From contig JBOHUE010000104.1 in the NCBI GenBank assembly GCA_050734185.1, positions 1 to 15,427 on the forward strand: a stretch of DNA of 15,427 bases, written 5' to 3'. The position numbers were made by a program, and so were the translations under genes. This stretch comes from JAFALX01 sp050734185. GTDB lineage: Bacteria > Chloroflexota > Dormibacteria > Aeolococcales > Aeolococcaceae. Each line of letters begins with the position of its first letter. Position 1 is the stretch's first letter. Below the pieces are notes generated by a model that saw only the letters and a program-made list of their open reading frames with translations, made no database searches and had not been told where the DNA came from. Positions 5,910 to 12,655 of the stretch are shown piece after piece.

Positions 5910-5923
5910 GGAGACCGGTCTCC
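5910..5923. repeat. Perfect 14-bp palindrome GGAGACCGGTCTCC
   Basis: It lies in the 158-base gap between the histidine kinase stop (5962) and the Nudix-like start (5803), about 50 bases upstream of the latter's -10. It could be an operator for that gene. As an RNA hairpin without a loop or T-run it is a poor terminator for the kinase operon, so the operator reading is preferred. Confidence 0.5.
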
Positions 5924-5961
5924 TGGCGCCTCACCGCCACGCTCCTAACGCGTCAGCCGCT

Positions 5962-7320
5962 TCAGGCGGGCGGCGGGTTCGGAACAGGCTGCGGCCTGGC
6001 CGGGGCGTCGGCGCGAACTGTATCGCGCAGGCCCGATCCCGTCCGCGGCCAGACGACGCCAAGGCTGGCGCCGCCAAGGGCGGAGGAGGTGCCCACCTCC
6101 CAGCGTCCGTGGGTGCGGCGAACAACGGCGTCGGCGATGGCCAGGCCCAGCCCGGCTCCCGGCTTGTCGCTCGCGGCGCGGTGAAAGCGCTCGAAGATGC
6201 GGGCGCGCTCGGCGTCCGGGATGCCCGGGCCCGAGTCTTCGACGACGGCGCGCACGCTTCGGTGACCGTCGAGCATCACGCTGACCCGGACCTCGCCGTT
6301 CTCCGGCGCGTATTTGCACGCGTTGTCGATGAGGACGCCGAAGAGACGGTCGAGCCAGTCCGGTGAGCCGGTCACCATGTGCGGCCCCGCGCCGACCGCA
6401 ACCCCGATGCGAATGCCGCGCGATTCGGCGACCGCGGCGAAGCGATCGACGGTCTGCGTCGCGAGCACTCCGACCTCCACCGGGTCGGCGTGCTCCTCCT
6501 TCGTCGATGAATCCGCGCGCGCCAGCCACAGCAGATCCTCGACGAGTCCGCGGATGCGCTTGCTCTCGTGACCGACGCGCGTGAACGCACTGCGGTACCA
6601 CGCCGCATCGCGATCCTGCGCGAGCGCGAGACTCGTCTGCGCTTCGATGACGGAGAGCGGCGTGCGCAGCTCATGGGAGGCGTCGGCGGTGAACTCCATC
6701 TGCCGCTGGCGAGCGATCTCGATCGGGACGCCGACGCGGCGGCCCCCGTACAGCGCGCCGATGAACGCGACGCCGAGCAGCACGATGCCGACGAGCAGCT
6801 CGGTGAAGGCGATCGTGTCACGCGTTTGCAGGACGGATTCGAAGGGTGCCGCCACCACGATGCGGCCACCGGGGACCGCGGCGGAGTCCAGCCGCATCGG
6901 GCCGCGGCCGATCGTCGCCGTGGTGGGCACGTTCGCGCTGATGACCGACGCCGGGAGCGGGTAGCTCCAGCGCTGAATGGTCGACCAGCCGATCGTGCCA
7001 TCGTTGCGCACGCCCGACGCGATGGCCGCCCAGCTGAGCGTCCCGTCGCTGTACACGCCCCAGGCCATGAGCGGCGGTGCGCTGAAGTCGCCGCTCGCAG
7101 TCACGGAAAGGGCCTGCGCGTTGAGGTCGGTCAACGGCGTGTTCGATTTGACCGCGGACACCACCGACGTCAGGCGGCCGTCGATCTGCGACTGCAGGTT
7201 GTTGGTGACAAGCACGACGATCAACGCGGCGACCACCGTGTACACGATTGCGAACACCGCGGTCGCCGCCAGCGCGACGCGCAGCGACGCGACGTTGACG
7301 CGCTCGAGCCTGCGGTTCAC
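5962..7320 (-). CDS. Membrane sensor histidine kinase (452 aa)
   Basis: This is the sensor partner of the response regulator directly upstream. There are two membrane segments (about 14-39 and 171-191) around an extracytoplasmic domain of about 130 residues, which shows no recognised fold but has several Trp/Tyr. FTADASHELRTPLS (210-223) carries the phospho-acceptor H216. The ATPase part has the N box DNACKY (N333), G1 box DSGPGIP (362-368), F box FERFHR (376-381) and G2 box GAGLGLAI (388-395). HAMP is missing or very short: only about 20 residues separate the second membrane segment from the H box. The GTG start at 7320 is chosen because it overlaps the TGA of the regulator (GTGA), normal for coupled two-component pairs; a longer frame continues upstream inside the regulator but is a shadow. 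The tail is Pro-rich. The signal is probably tied to the exporter genes upstream. Confidence 0.92.
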   Translation of the reverse strand: MNRRLERVNVASLRVALAATAVFAIVYTVVAALIVVLVTNNLQSQIDGRLTSVVSAVKSNTPLTDLNAQALSVTASGDFSAPPLMAWGVYSDGTLSWAAIASGVRNDGTIGWSTIQRWSYPLPASVISANVPTTATIGRGPMRLDSAAVPGGRIVVAAPFESVLQTRDTIAFTELLVGIVLLGVAFIGALYGGRRVGVPIEIARQRQMEFTADASHELRTPLSVIEAQTSLALAQDRDAAWYRSAFTRVGHESKRIRGLVEDLLWLARADSSTKEEHADPVEVGVLATQTVDRFAAVAESRGIRIGVAVGAGPHMVTGSPDWLDRLFGVLIDNACKYAPENGEVRVSVMLDGHRSVRAVVEDSGPGIPDAERARIFERFHRAASDKPGAGLGLAIADAVVRRTHGRWEVGTSSALGGASLGVVWPRTGSGLRDTVRADAPARPQPVPNPPPA

Positions 7321-7985
7321 GCCGCCTCCAGGCGGTAGCCGGCGCCGCGCACCGTGACGATGCGCACGCCGGCGTTGGGGATCTTCGCGCGCAACCGGCT
7401 CAGCTGCACGTCGATCGCGTTGGAGCCGAGAGGCTGCGTCTCGTCGCGCCACGCGTGCTCTGCGATCGACTTGCGATCCACCACCGCGGGGGAGCGGCGC
7501 ATCAGCAGCTCGAGGATGCTGTACTCGGTGGCGGTGAGGCTGACCGGGTCGCCGCGCAGCAGCACGGTTCGCCGTATGGGATCGAGCGCGAGCCGTCCGC
7601 GCGTCAGCACGGGGCCGTCGACGTTGCGCGGACGCCGCTGCAGCGCGCGCACGCGCGCCAGCAGCTCGCCGAAGTCGAACGGCTTGACCAGGTAGTCGTC
7701 CGCGCCGGCGTCCAGGCCGGCGATGCGGTCGTCCGGGGTGTCGCGCGCGGTGAGCATGAGCAGCGCCGCCTGGTGGTTGTGGTTTCGCGCCCACGAGACG
7801 ACGTCGAGTCCGGTGGCCCCTGGCATGCGCCAGTCGACGACGGCGACGTCGTACTCATAGAAGCGCAGCAGGTCGATGGCCTCCGGGCCGTCGGCGGCCG
7901 CGTCGACGAAGTACCCGGCCTCCTCGAGGCCCTGGGTCAGCACCTCGCGGAGGCCGGGATCGTCCTCCGCTACGAGCACGCGCAT
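7317..7985 (-). CDS. OmpR/PhoB-family response regulator (222 aa)
   Basis: Receiver domain 1-118: acidic pocket E7/D8/D9 in VLVAEDDPG, phospho-acceptor D51 in VAVVDWRMPG, T79 in LMLTARD and K101 in YLVKPFDFGELLARVRA. The winged-helix DNA-binding domain (about 128-222) shows LTATEYSILELLM, the recognition-helix region NAIDVQLSRLRAKI and the C-terminal hairpin VRGAGYRLEA. It is phosphorylated by the kinase whose GTG start overlaps its stop codon by four bases. The start at 7985 is chosen because the receiver fold begins there; the frame could extend 37 residues upstream, but that part is low-complexity. The ribosome site is weak. TATGAA six bases before the ATG could permit a separate leaderless transcript. 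Its likely targets include its own operon; direct repeats upstream of the adaptor gene (12345-12358) are candidate sites. Confidence 0.94.
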   Translation of the reverse strand: MRVLVAEDDPGLREVLTQGLEEAGYFVDAAADGPEAIDLLRFYEYDVAVVDWRMPGATGLDVVSWARNHNHQAALLMLTARDTPDDRIAGLDAGADDYLVKPFDFGELLARVRALQRRPRNVDGPVLTRGRLALDPIRRTVLLRGDPVSLTATEYSILELLMRRSPAVVDRKSIAEHAWRDETQPLGSNAIDVQLSRLRAKIPNAGVRIVTVRGAGYRLEAA

Positions 7986-8025
7986 ATGTCTTTCATATCC
8001 CACTTCGCCCGAGACGGGCAAACGC

Positions 8026-8829
8026 TCAGGTCGCGGTGGAGCCACCGGGGAATCCGCGTCCACCGCCGCCGAAGAATCCGCCGCCGGCGCCCGCACCGCT
8101 GAAGCACCCGTTGGGGCCGGCCGGCTGGATCGTCAGGCTGCTCGCCGCCACCACGCCGGCGGAGTTCTTGCTGCCGGCGGCGAGAACGCACTCACCGGTC
8201 TGCAGCGCCGACGAGTCGACGGTGTCGGTCCGGTTCACGGTCACGGTGGTCGGCACGGTGACGGTGACAGTGGTGCCGGCGCCACCCTGGTCCTGCACGG
8301 TCACCGACGTGCCGTTCACCGCGGTCACGAGCCCGTTGGCGCGGCCAAGGTTGGCCAGTTGCGGGTTCGGCGTGCGGTTGGGGCTGGGGGTCCGCGTGGA
8401 GTTGCCGAAGCCGCCGCCGCCGCCACCGCCCCCACCACCGGCCCCGAAGCCCGCGCCGCCGGCGCAGCTGCCGTTGCTCGCGTTGCGAACGTTCACCTGC
8501 TGAGCGGTGATCTGCCCGGCGGCGTCCTTGCTGCCGGTCGCGACGATGCACTCGCCGGCCGTGATGTCGGCCAGCGCGGCGGTGCTCGTCTCGCGGATCG
8601 GCGTCGAGCTCGTGTAGGACACGGTCGTGTCGCCCTGGCTGTTGCTGATGATCAGCGTCTGCCCCTTGATCTGCACCAGCTGACCGGCCGCGCCGTTGAG
8701 TCGCACTCCTCGCCCCGGTGACGAGCTGGGCGATGCCTTGGGCGCCGTGGTGCCTGCGACAGCGTTGCTGCAGGCGGCGATGCCCAGCGCCCCCGCGCCT
8801 GCCGCCAGTGAGAGGACGACACGATTCAT
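8026..8829 (-). CDS. Secreted lipoprotein with two DUF5666-like repeats and Gly-rich linkers (267 aa)
   Basis: LGIAAC at 15-20 is a lipobox after a hydrophobic segment, so C20 is predicted to be lipidated and the protein anchored outside the membrane. Two related beta-rich repeats follow: about 48-123 and 163-243. Each reads 'G-x-(L/V)V..(I/V).G..(L/V).(I/V)......T.V...T.(I/V)', then GEC(I/V)(V/L)A.GSK..AG, then a strand, and resembles DUF5666. Each has a Cys pair with identical spacing, C94/C122 and C214/C242. A ten-Gly run (131-140) separates the repeats and a Gly/Phe-rich tail (244-262) ends the protein. A strong AAGGAG ribosome site lies eight bases before the ATG at 8829. The gene sits 28 bases after the permease and 40 before the regulator on the same strand. 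It may be a substrate, accessory or sensor-input protein of the exporter. Lipoprotein call is firm; function is inferred only. Confidence 0.82.
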   Translation of the reverse strand: MNRVVLSLAAGAGALGIAACSNAVAGTTAPKASPSSSPGRGVRLNGAAGQLVQIKGQTLIISNSQGDTTVSYTSSTPIRETSTAALADITAGECIVATGSKDAAGQITAQQVNVRNASNGSCAGGAGFGAGGGGGGGGGGFGNSTRTPSPNRTPNPQLANLGRANGLVTAVNGTSVTVQDQGGAGTTVTVTVPTTVTVNRTDTVDSSALQTGECVLAAGSKNSAGVVAASSLTIQPAGPNGCFSGAGAGGGFFGGGGRGFPGGSTAT

Positions 8830-8857
8830 GACGGATTCTCCTTGACCATCAGCTGAT

Positions 8858-10075
8858 TCATTCGGCCCGCAGCGCGTCGATCGGGGCCAGGCTTGCGGCG
8901 CGCGCCGCGGGATAGACACCAAAGATGAGGCCAACACCGGCAGCAACCGCGACGGAGATGATTACCGGCAGCGCGGTGACACTCACCGCGATGCTGGTGA
9001 ACTTCGGGATCAGCACCGACGCCAGCATGCCGGCGCCGACACCGATGACGCCGCCGACCACGCTGAGGGTTGCCGCCTCGAACAGGAACTGGCGGAGCAG
9101 GTCCGCAGGTGTTGCGCCGAGCGCCTTGCGCAGCCCGATCTCCTGGGTTCGCTCGGTGACGGACACCAGCATGATGTTCATCACGCCGATGCCGCCGACG
9201 AGCAGCGATATGGCGGCCACGGACGCCAGCAGGATCGTCAGCGTCGACGTCACCGACGTTGCGGTGCTCTGCAGCGTGCTCTGCGACGTGATGGTGAAGT
9301 CGGGGGTCGCCGAGGTGGTGATGCCGTGCGTGTTGAGCAGCAGCTGGTCGGCCTCGAGGTAGGCCGAGCCGACCGTGTCGCCACTTGTCGCGCTGATGAG
9401 AATGCGCTCCACCGAGTTGGGCGCGCCACCGGTGAGCACGTCCTGGGCGGTGGTCATCGGCACGACCGCGAGATCGTCACCGTTGCTGAACGCCTGACCG
9501 CCACTCGATTGCAGCACGCCGATCACGGTGAAGGGAATCGCCGAGACCGTCACCGAGTCACCGACGGTCGCGCCCAGCTGGGCTGCGGTGGTGGCACCGA
9601 GCACGATCACCTGGGCGTGGTCGGACAGCTGCTTCTGCGTGAGGAAGCTGCCCGTCCCCATCGTGCGTGCGTTGGTCACGAGCCAGTCGGGCGTGGACCC
9701 CTGCACGGTGGTTCGCCAGTTGGTCGATTGACTCACCAGCGAGGCGGTCGACTGCACGACGGGGGCCACCGCCTCGATGTCGGGCGCGTCGTATTTGTCG
9801 CGCAGGCCGCCGACATCCGACATCGTCAGTGTGCTCGCGCTGCCTGCGCCGCCGCGGACACCGCCACTGGTGGTGCTGCCGGGCGTGATCGTCAGGAGGT
9901 TGGTGCCCAGCGCGGCGATGCGAGACGTGATCGACGCCGACGACGCGGTGCCGATGCCGACGGTGCAGATGACCGCGGCGACGCCGAAGAGGATGCCGAG
10001 CGTGGTCAGCACCGAGCGCAGTCGGTGCGACAGGATGCCGCGCAGGCCGGTCTGGAACGTGCGCAGCACGCTCAT
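8858..10075 (-). CDS. MacB-like ABC transporter permease (405 aa)
   Basis: This is the membrane subunit of a MacB/LolC-type exporter. An N-terminal membrane helix (about 22-44, SVLTTLGILFGVAAVI) is followed by a large extracytoplasmic MacB-type periplasmic core domain (about 45-275), rich in Ser/Thr. A C-terminal FtsX domain has three membrane segments (about 279-305, 333-356, 369-388). The family signatures VSVTERTQEIGLRKALGAT (304-322) and the terminal AARAASLAPIDALRAE are present. Unlike E. coli MacB, ATPase and permease are separate proteins. The ATG at 10075 overlaps the stop of the ATPase gene (ATGA). These transporters move substrates by extracytoplasmic mechanotransmission rather than across the inner membrane. 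Substrate is unknown: candidates are peptides, antibiotics or the neighbouring lipoprotein. Confidence 0.93.
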   Translation of the reverse strand: MSVLRTFQTGLRGILSHRLRSVLTTLGILFGVAAVICTVGIGTASSASITSRIAALGTNLLTITPGSTTSGGVRGGAGSASTLTMSDVGGLRDKYDAPDIEAVAPVVQSTASLVSQSTNWRTTVQGSTPDWLVTNARTMGTGSFLTQKQLSDHAQVIVLGATTAAQLGATVGDSVTVSAIPFTVIGVLQSSGGQAFSNGDDLAVVPMTTAQDVLTGGAPNSVERILISATSGDTVGSAYLEADQLLLNTHGITTSATPDFTITSQSTLQSTATSVTSTLTILLASVAAISLLVGGIGVMNIMLVSVTERTQEIGLRKALGATPADLLRQFLFEAATLSVVGGVIGVGAGMLASVLIPKFTSIAVSVTALPVIISVAVAAGVGLIFGVYPAARAASLAPIDALRAE

Positions 10076-10773
10076 GCCGCGCGCGCCTCCTCGTGCAGCT
10101 TGCCGTCGCTCATGACCAGAACGCGGCGGGCGATACCGGCGACGTTGGGGTCGTGCGTGATGAGGATGATGGTGTGCCCCGCGTCGTGCAGGCTCGTGAG
10201 CAGCGCGAGCACGTCGCGGCTCGACTGCGAGTCGAGATTGCCCGTCGGCTCGTCCGCCAGGATCACGGTGGGGTCTGTGACCAGCGCTCGTGCGATGGCG
10301 ACGCGCTGCTGCTGTCCACCCGAGAGCTGGTTCGGCCGGTGGTCGACCCGGTTTGCGAGCCCCACCTGATCGAGGACGCGCAGCGCGGCCTCGCGCCGGT
10401 CGCCGGCGCGGCGGTACAGCAGCGGCAGCTCGACGTTGCGCCACGCGGGCATGCCCGCGAGCAGATGGAACTGCTGGAACACGAAGCCGATGCGCCGGTT
10501 GCGCATGTGCGCGAGCTGCGTCTCGCTCATGTGTGACACGTCCTCGCCGGCGAACTCGTAGCGGCCGGTGCTGGGCACGTCGAGGCAGCCGAGGATGTGC
10601 ATCAGCGTCGACTTGCCGGACCCCGACGGGCCGATGACGGTGACGAAGTCGCCCTCATGGATGCTGAGGGTCACGTCGTCGAGCGCGGTGACACGCGCGT
10701 CACCGCTGCCGTAGACCTTGGAGACGTGGTCGAGCCGGACGATCTCTGCTGCGCCGTCGACGGGACCGCTCAC
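10072..10773 (-). CDS. MacB/LolD-like ABC transporter ATP-binding protein (233 aa)
   Basis: The nucleotide-binding subunit that powers the permease encoded immediately downstream. All ABC motifs are present: Walker A GPSGSGKST (48-56), Q-loop FVFQQFHLL (98-105), signature LSGGQQQR (150-157), Walker B VILADEPTGNLD (170-181) and H-loop THD (H207). LDxxSxG/YEFAGxDV-type spacing and 'NVELPLLYR' are typical of the MacB/LolD/SalX group. The GTG at 10773 is chosen because it lies four bases after the adaptor's stop and gives the normal family length; the frame stays open far upstream through the adaptor gene's Gly-rich tail, but that stretch is low-complexity and a shadow. It overlaps the permease by four bases, so the two are translationally coupled. 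Confidence 0.95.
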   Translation of the reverse strand: MSGPVDGAAEIVRLDHVSKVYGSGDARVTALDDVTLSIHEGDFVTVIGPSGSGKSTLMHILGCLDVPSTGRYEFAGEDVSHMSETQLAHMRNRRIGFVFQQFHLLAGMPAWRNVELPLLYRRAGDRREAALRVLDQVGLANRVDHRPNQLSGGQQQRVAIARALVTDPTVILADEPTGNLDSQSSRDVLALLTSLHDAGHTIILITHDPNVAGIARRVLVMSDGKLHEEARAA

Positions 10774-10777
10774 CGGC

Positions 10778-12271
10778 TCAGCCGCCGCCGGCGAAGGCGC
10801 CCCCGCCGGTACCGCGACCGCCGCCTCCCCCACCGGTGAACACGCCACCGCCGCCTGTGAGGCCCCGCCCGCCGGTGGCGCCGTTACCGCTGGTGGTCGG
10901 GACGCTGCTGGTGACGGTGGCGATGACCACCTGGTCACCATCGTTGACGCCGGAGAGAATCTGGGTGCGGTTCGCGTCGGTGGCGCCGACCGTGATGGCA
11001 CGCGTCTCCGGCTTTCCGCTCACGAGCACCTGCAGGCTGGTGCCGTGCACCGCGCTCGTCGGCACGGTGAGCACCTGCACCACCTGGTTCACCACGACGC
11101 TCACCGATGCCGACATGCCGGCGCGCAGCGAGTTGTGTGTTCCGGTGAGCGTCACGGTCACGGGGAACGTCGCCACGCCGGACGACACCGTGGCGACCTG
11201 CGCCACCGAGGTGACCTTGCCGTTCACGGCCTGCGACTGGCCGGCGGGCAGCACCTGAGCAGGCTGTCCCGACGCGATCAGATTCACCTGGGCGTCACTG
11301 ACGCTCCCCGTCACCTGGAACACGCCGGGCGTCACCAGAACGATCGCGTGCGTGGTGCTGCTCGAGCTGGCCGCGGCGCCGCTGCCGCTGCCACCGCTCG
11401 ACACCTGCTGGCCATTGCTGATGCTGATCGTTTCCACCTGCCCGTTCACGGGGGCGGTGATCGTGGCGCCGTTGAGCGACGTCTGCGCGGTGTTCACGGC
11501 AACCTGGTCGATCTGCACCTGCGCGTTGTCCTGCTGGATCTGCTGCGAGGTGGCGCCGGCCTGCAGCGCAGCCAGCGACGCCTGGGCATTGTCCAGCGAC
11601 ACCTGCCCCGAGTTGACCTGCGCCTGCGCCTGGTCGTCGGCCTGCTGCGTCTTCGCCTGCTGCGACGCGAGGCTCGCCGAGTCGGTGTTCACCTTGCTGG
11701 TGTCCGCGGCGCACGCGGTGGCCGGCGGAGTCTTGCCGCAATCGGTGTTCATCGTGCCCGTGTCCTGGTCGAGCTGCGCCTGCTGCTGGTTGATCGCCGT
11801 CTGGTTGACCGCAACTGCGTCGTTGTATGCGGTCTGCGCGTTCTGCAGCGACACCTGGGCGGTGTTGACCTGCGCCTCCGCCTGTGCGAGCGACGTCGGC
11901 GTCGTGCCCTGCTCATCCTGCGCGAGCTTCGCCTGGGCAGAGCTCAACGTCGCCTGCGCCTGCGCCAGCTGCGCTTGCAACGTCGCCGTGTCGAGCGTCG
12001 CCAGCACCTGTCCGGCGGTGACCGTCTGCCCCGCGATCACGTTGAGCGCGTTGACGCGGCCGGACGCCGTGAAGTCGAGGTCGGTCTCCGAGGCGGACGC
12101 GAGGTTGCCCGACAGCGACACCGACTGGGTGACCGTCCCCATCGTCGCCACCGCGGTGCGGTATTGCACCGACGCGCCACCCTGACGCGCCCAGATGACT
12201 CCGCCGGTGATGAGACCTGCTGCGATGATCACGTACGCGATCAGAAATCGCGGCGAGATGAAGCGACGCAC
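10778..12271 (-). CDS. MacA/HlyD-like efflux adaptor with Gly-rich tail (497 aa)
   Basis: This is the extracytoplasmic adaptor of the exporter. A single N-terminal membrane anchor (about 9-27) has no lipobox. The biotinyl-lipoyl halves (about 66-94, with SGRVNALNVIAGQTV nearby, and 268-290, ATITAPVNGQVETI) flank a long Gln/Ala-rich helical hairpin (about 95-262). C178 and C187 lie in a loop near the hairpin tip. Beta-barrel and membrane-proximal parts follow (310-455), with LRAGMSASV (382-390) typical of the family. Residues 463-497 are a Gly-rich tail with two Phe. The GTG at 12271 follows a GAGGGAG ribosome site by eight bases. First gene of the operon; its stop is four bases before the ATPase start. 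In a cell without an outer membrane it may span the wall rather than dock to TolC; I see no TolC gene here. Confidence 0.92.
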   Translation of the reverse strand: MRRFISPRFLIAYVIIAAGLITGGVIWARQGGASVQYRTAVATMGTVTQSVSLSGNLASASETDLDFTASGRVNALNVIAGQTVTAGQVLATLDTATLQAQLAQAQATLSSAQAKLAQDEQGTTPTSLAQAEAQVNTAQVSLQNAQTAYNDAVAVNQTAINQQQAQLDQDTGTMNTDCGKTPPATACAADTSKVNTDSASLASQQAKTQQADDQAQAQVNSGQVSLDNAQASLAALQAGATSQQIQQDNAQVQIDQVAVNTAQTSLNGATITAPVNGQVETISISNGQQVSSGGSGSGAAASSSSTTHAIVLVTPGVFQVTGSVSDAQVNLIASGQPAQVLPAGQSQAVNGKVTSVAQVATVSSGVATFPVTVTLTGTHNSLRAGMSASVSVVVNQVVQVLTVPTSAVHGTSLQVLVSGKPETRAITVGATDANRTQILSGVNDGDQVVIATVTSSVPTTSGNGATGGRGLTGGGGVFTGGGGGGRGTGGGAFAGGG

Positions 12272-12427
12272 GAGTTAGTCTCCCTCGACCGGTCGACACA
12301 TTCGTCGCGAAGTGTCGCGTCACCATCCTTTCTGACGGGTGACGCAGACAAACAGACAGATGAGTCTTAGTGGTACGTGTCGTGTATGACCACAACTGAG
12401 CCTCGCCGGCGGCGCGGCGCCGAGGGC
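12272..12427 (-). promoter_or_regulatory. Upstream region of the efflux operon with several candidate operator sites
   Basis: 156 bases without a gene ahead of the adaptor. It contains a perfect 12-bp palindrome TCGACCGGTCGA (12285-12296), an imperfect inverted repeat with arms CGACAC and GTGTCG plus TTCG/CGAA (12294-12316), and two CAGACA direct repeats eight bases apart (12345-12350, 12353-12358), the kind of spacing used by OmpR-family regulators. No single -35/-10 pair stands out: TTGTGG followed by a weak TAAGAC on the minus strand is the best I can see. The operon's own response regulator is the obvious candidate to bind here. Confidence 0.45.
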
Positions 12428-12460
12428 AAAAAAAGCGGCGGCCGCCGGAGCGGCCGCCGC
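12428..12460 (-). terminator. Rho-independent terminator for the phosphoesterase gene
   Basis: On the minus strand a perfect 10-bp G/C stem (GCGGCGGCCG with CGGCCGCCGC, six-base loop) is followed directly by seven T. This is a textbook intrinsic terminator, placed about 200 bases past the phosphoesterase stop at 12656 and before the efflux operon promoter, so it isolates the two units. Confidence 0.9.
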
Positions 12461-12655
12461 GAGGGAGGGAGACCACATGGAAGCGAAGTAGAGGTTCGGT
12501 GTGCCCCACCTACCGTCTACTAGACCGGCCGAAGCGTAGCACCGCTTCCTTGCTGTTGCATGACAGCGGCGTCGAAGTTTGGATGCGACCGGAGGCCGTA
12601 CGCACGTTCGACCGCCTGCTTTGTGAGCGGGCCTCCGCTCCGTGGAAGACTGGCC
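12461..12655 (-). other. Gene-free 195-base stretch between phosphoesterase stop and its terminator
   Basis: I find no credible coding frame here. Two small perfect hairpins are visible: GAAGCG-TAGCAC-CGCTTC (12531-12548) and GAGCGG-GCCT-CCGCTC (12625-12640). With the terminator they make a long structured 3' region of the phosphoesterase transcript, or a small RNA ending at the terminator. No known RNA family is recognised. Confidence 0.4.

Noticed and set aside
5036..6366. Plus-strand open frames across the Nudix-like gene and the kinase C-terminus
   Set aside because: Arg/Ala/Pro/Gly-rich products with no motif. The minus strand carries a start with a strong ribosome site and a winged-helix pattern.
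7321..7794. Upstream extension of the histidine kinase frame
   Set aside because: The extension lies wholly inside the response regulator gene and is Arg/Ala-rich. The GTG at 7320 with a GTGA overlap is the natural start.
8400..8450. Gly-codon run in the lipoprotein gene considered as a DNA microsatellite or CRISPR-like repeat
   Set aside because: It is an in-frame (GGN)n tract inside a coding region with no spacers or repeat units; no CRISPR array or IS element was found anywhere in the window.
10774..11001. N-terminal extension of the ABC ATPase of about 76 residues
   Set aside because: It overlaps the adaptor's Gly-rich tail out of frame and is Pro/Ala low-complexity; ABC homology begins just after the GTG at 10773.
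10718..12370. 550-codon plus-strand frame opposite the adaptor gene
   Set aside because: His/Arg/Leu-rich shadow without motifs; the adaptor on the other strand is unambiguous.
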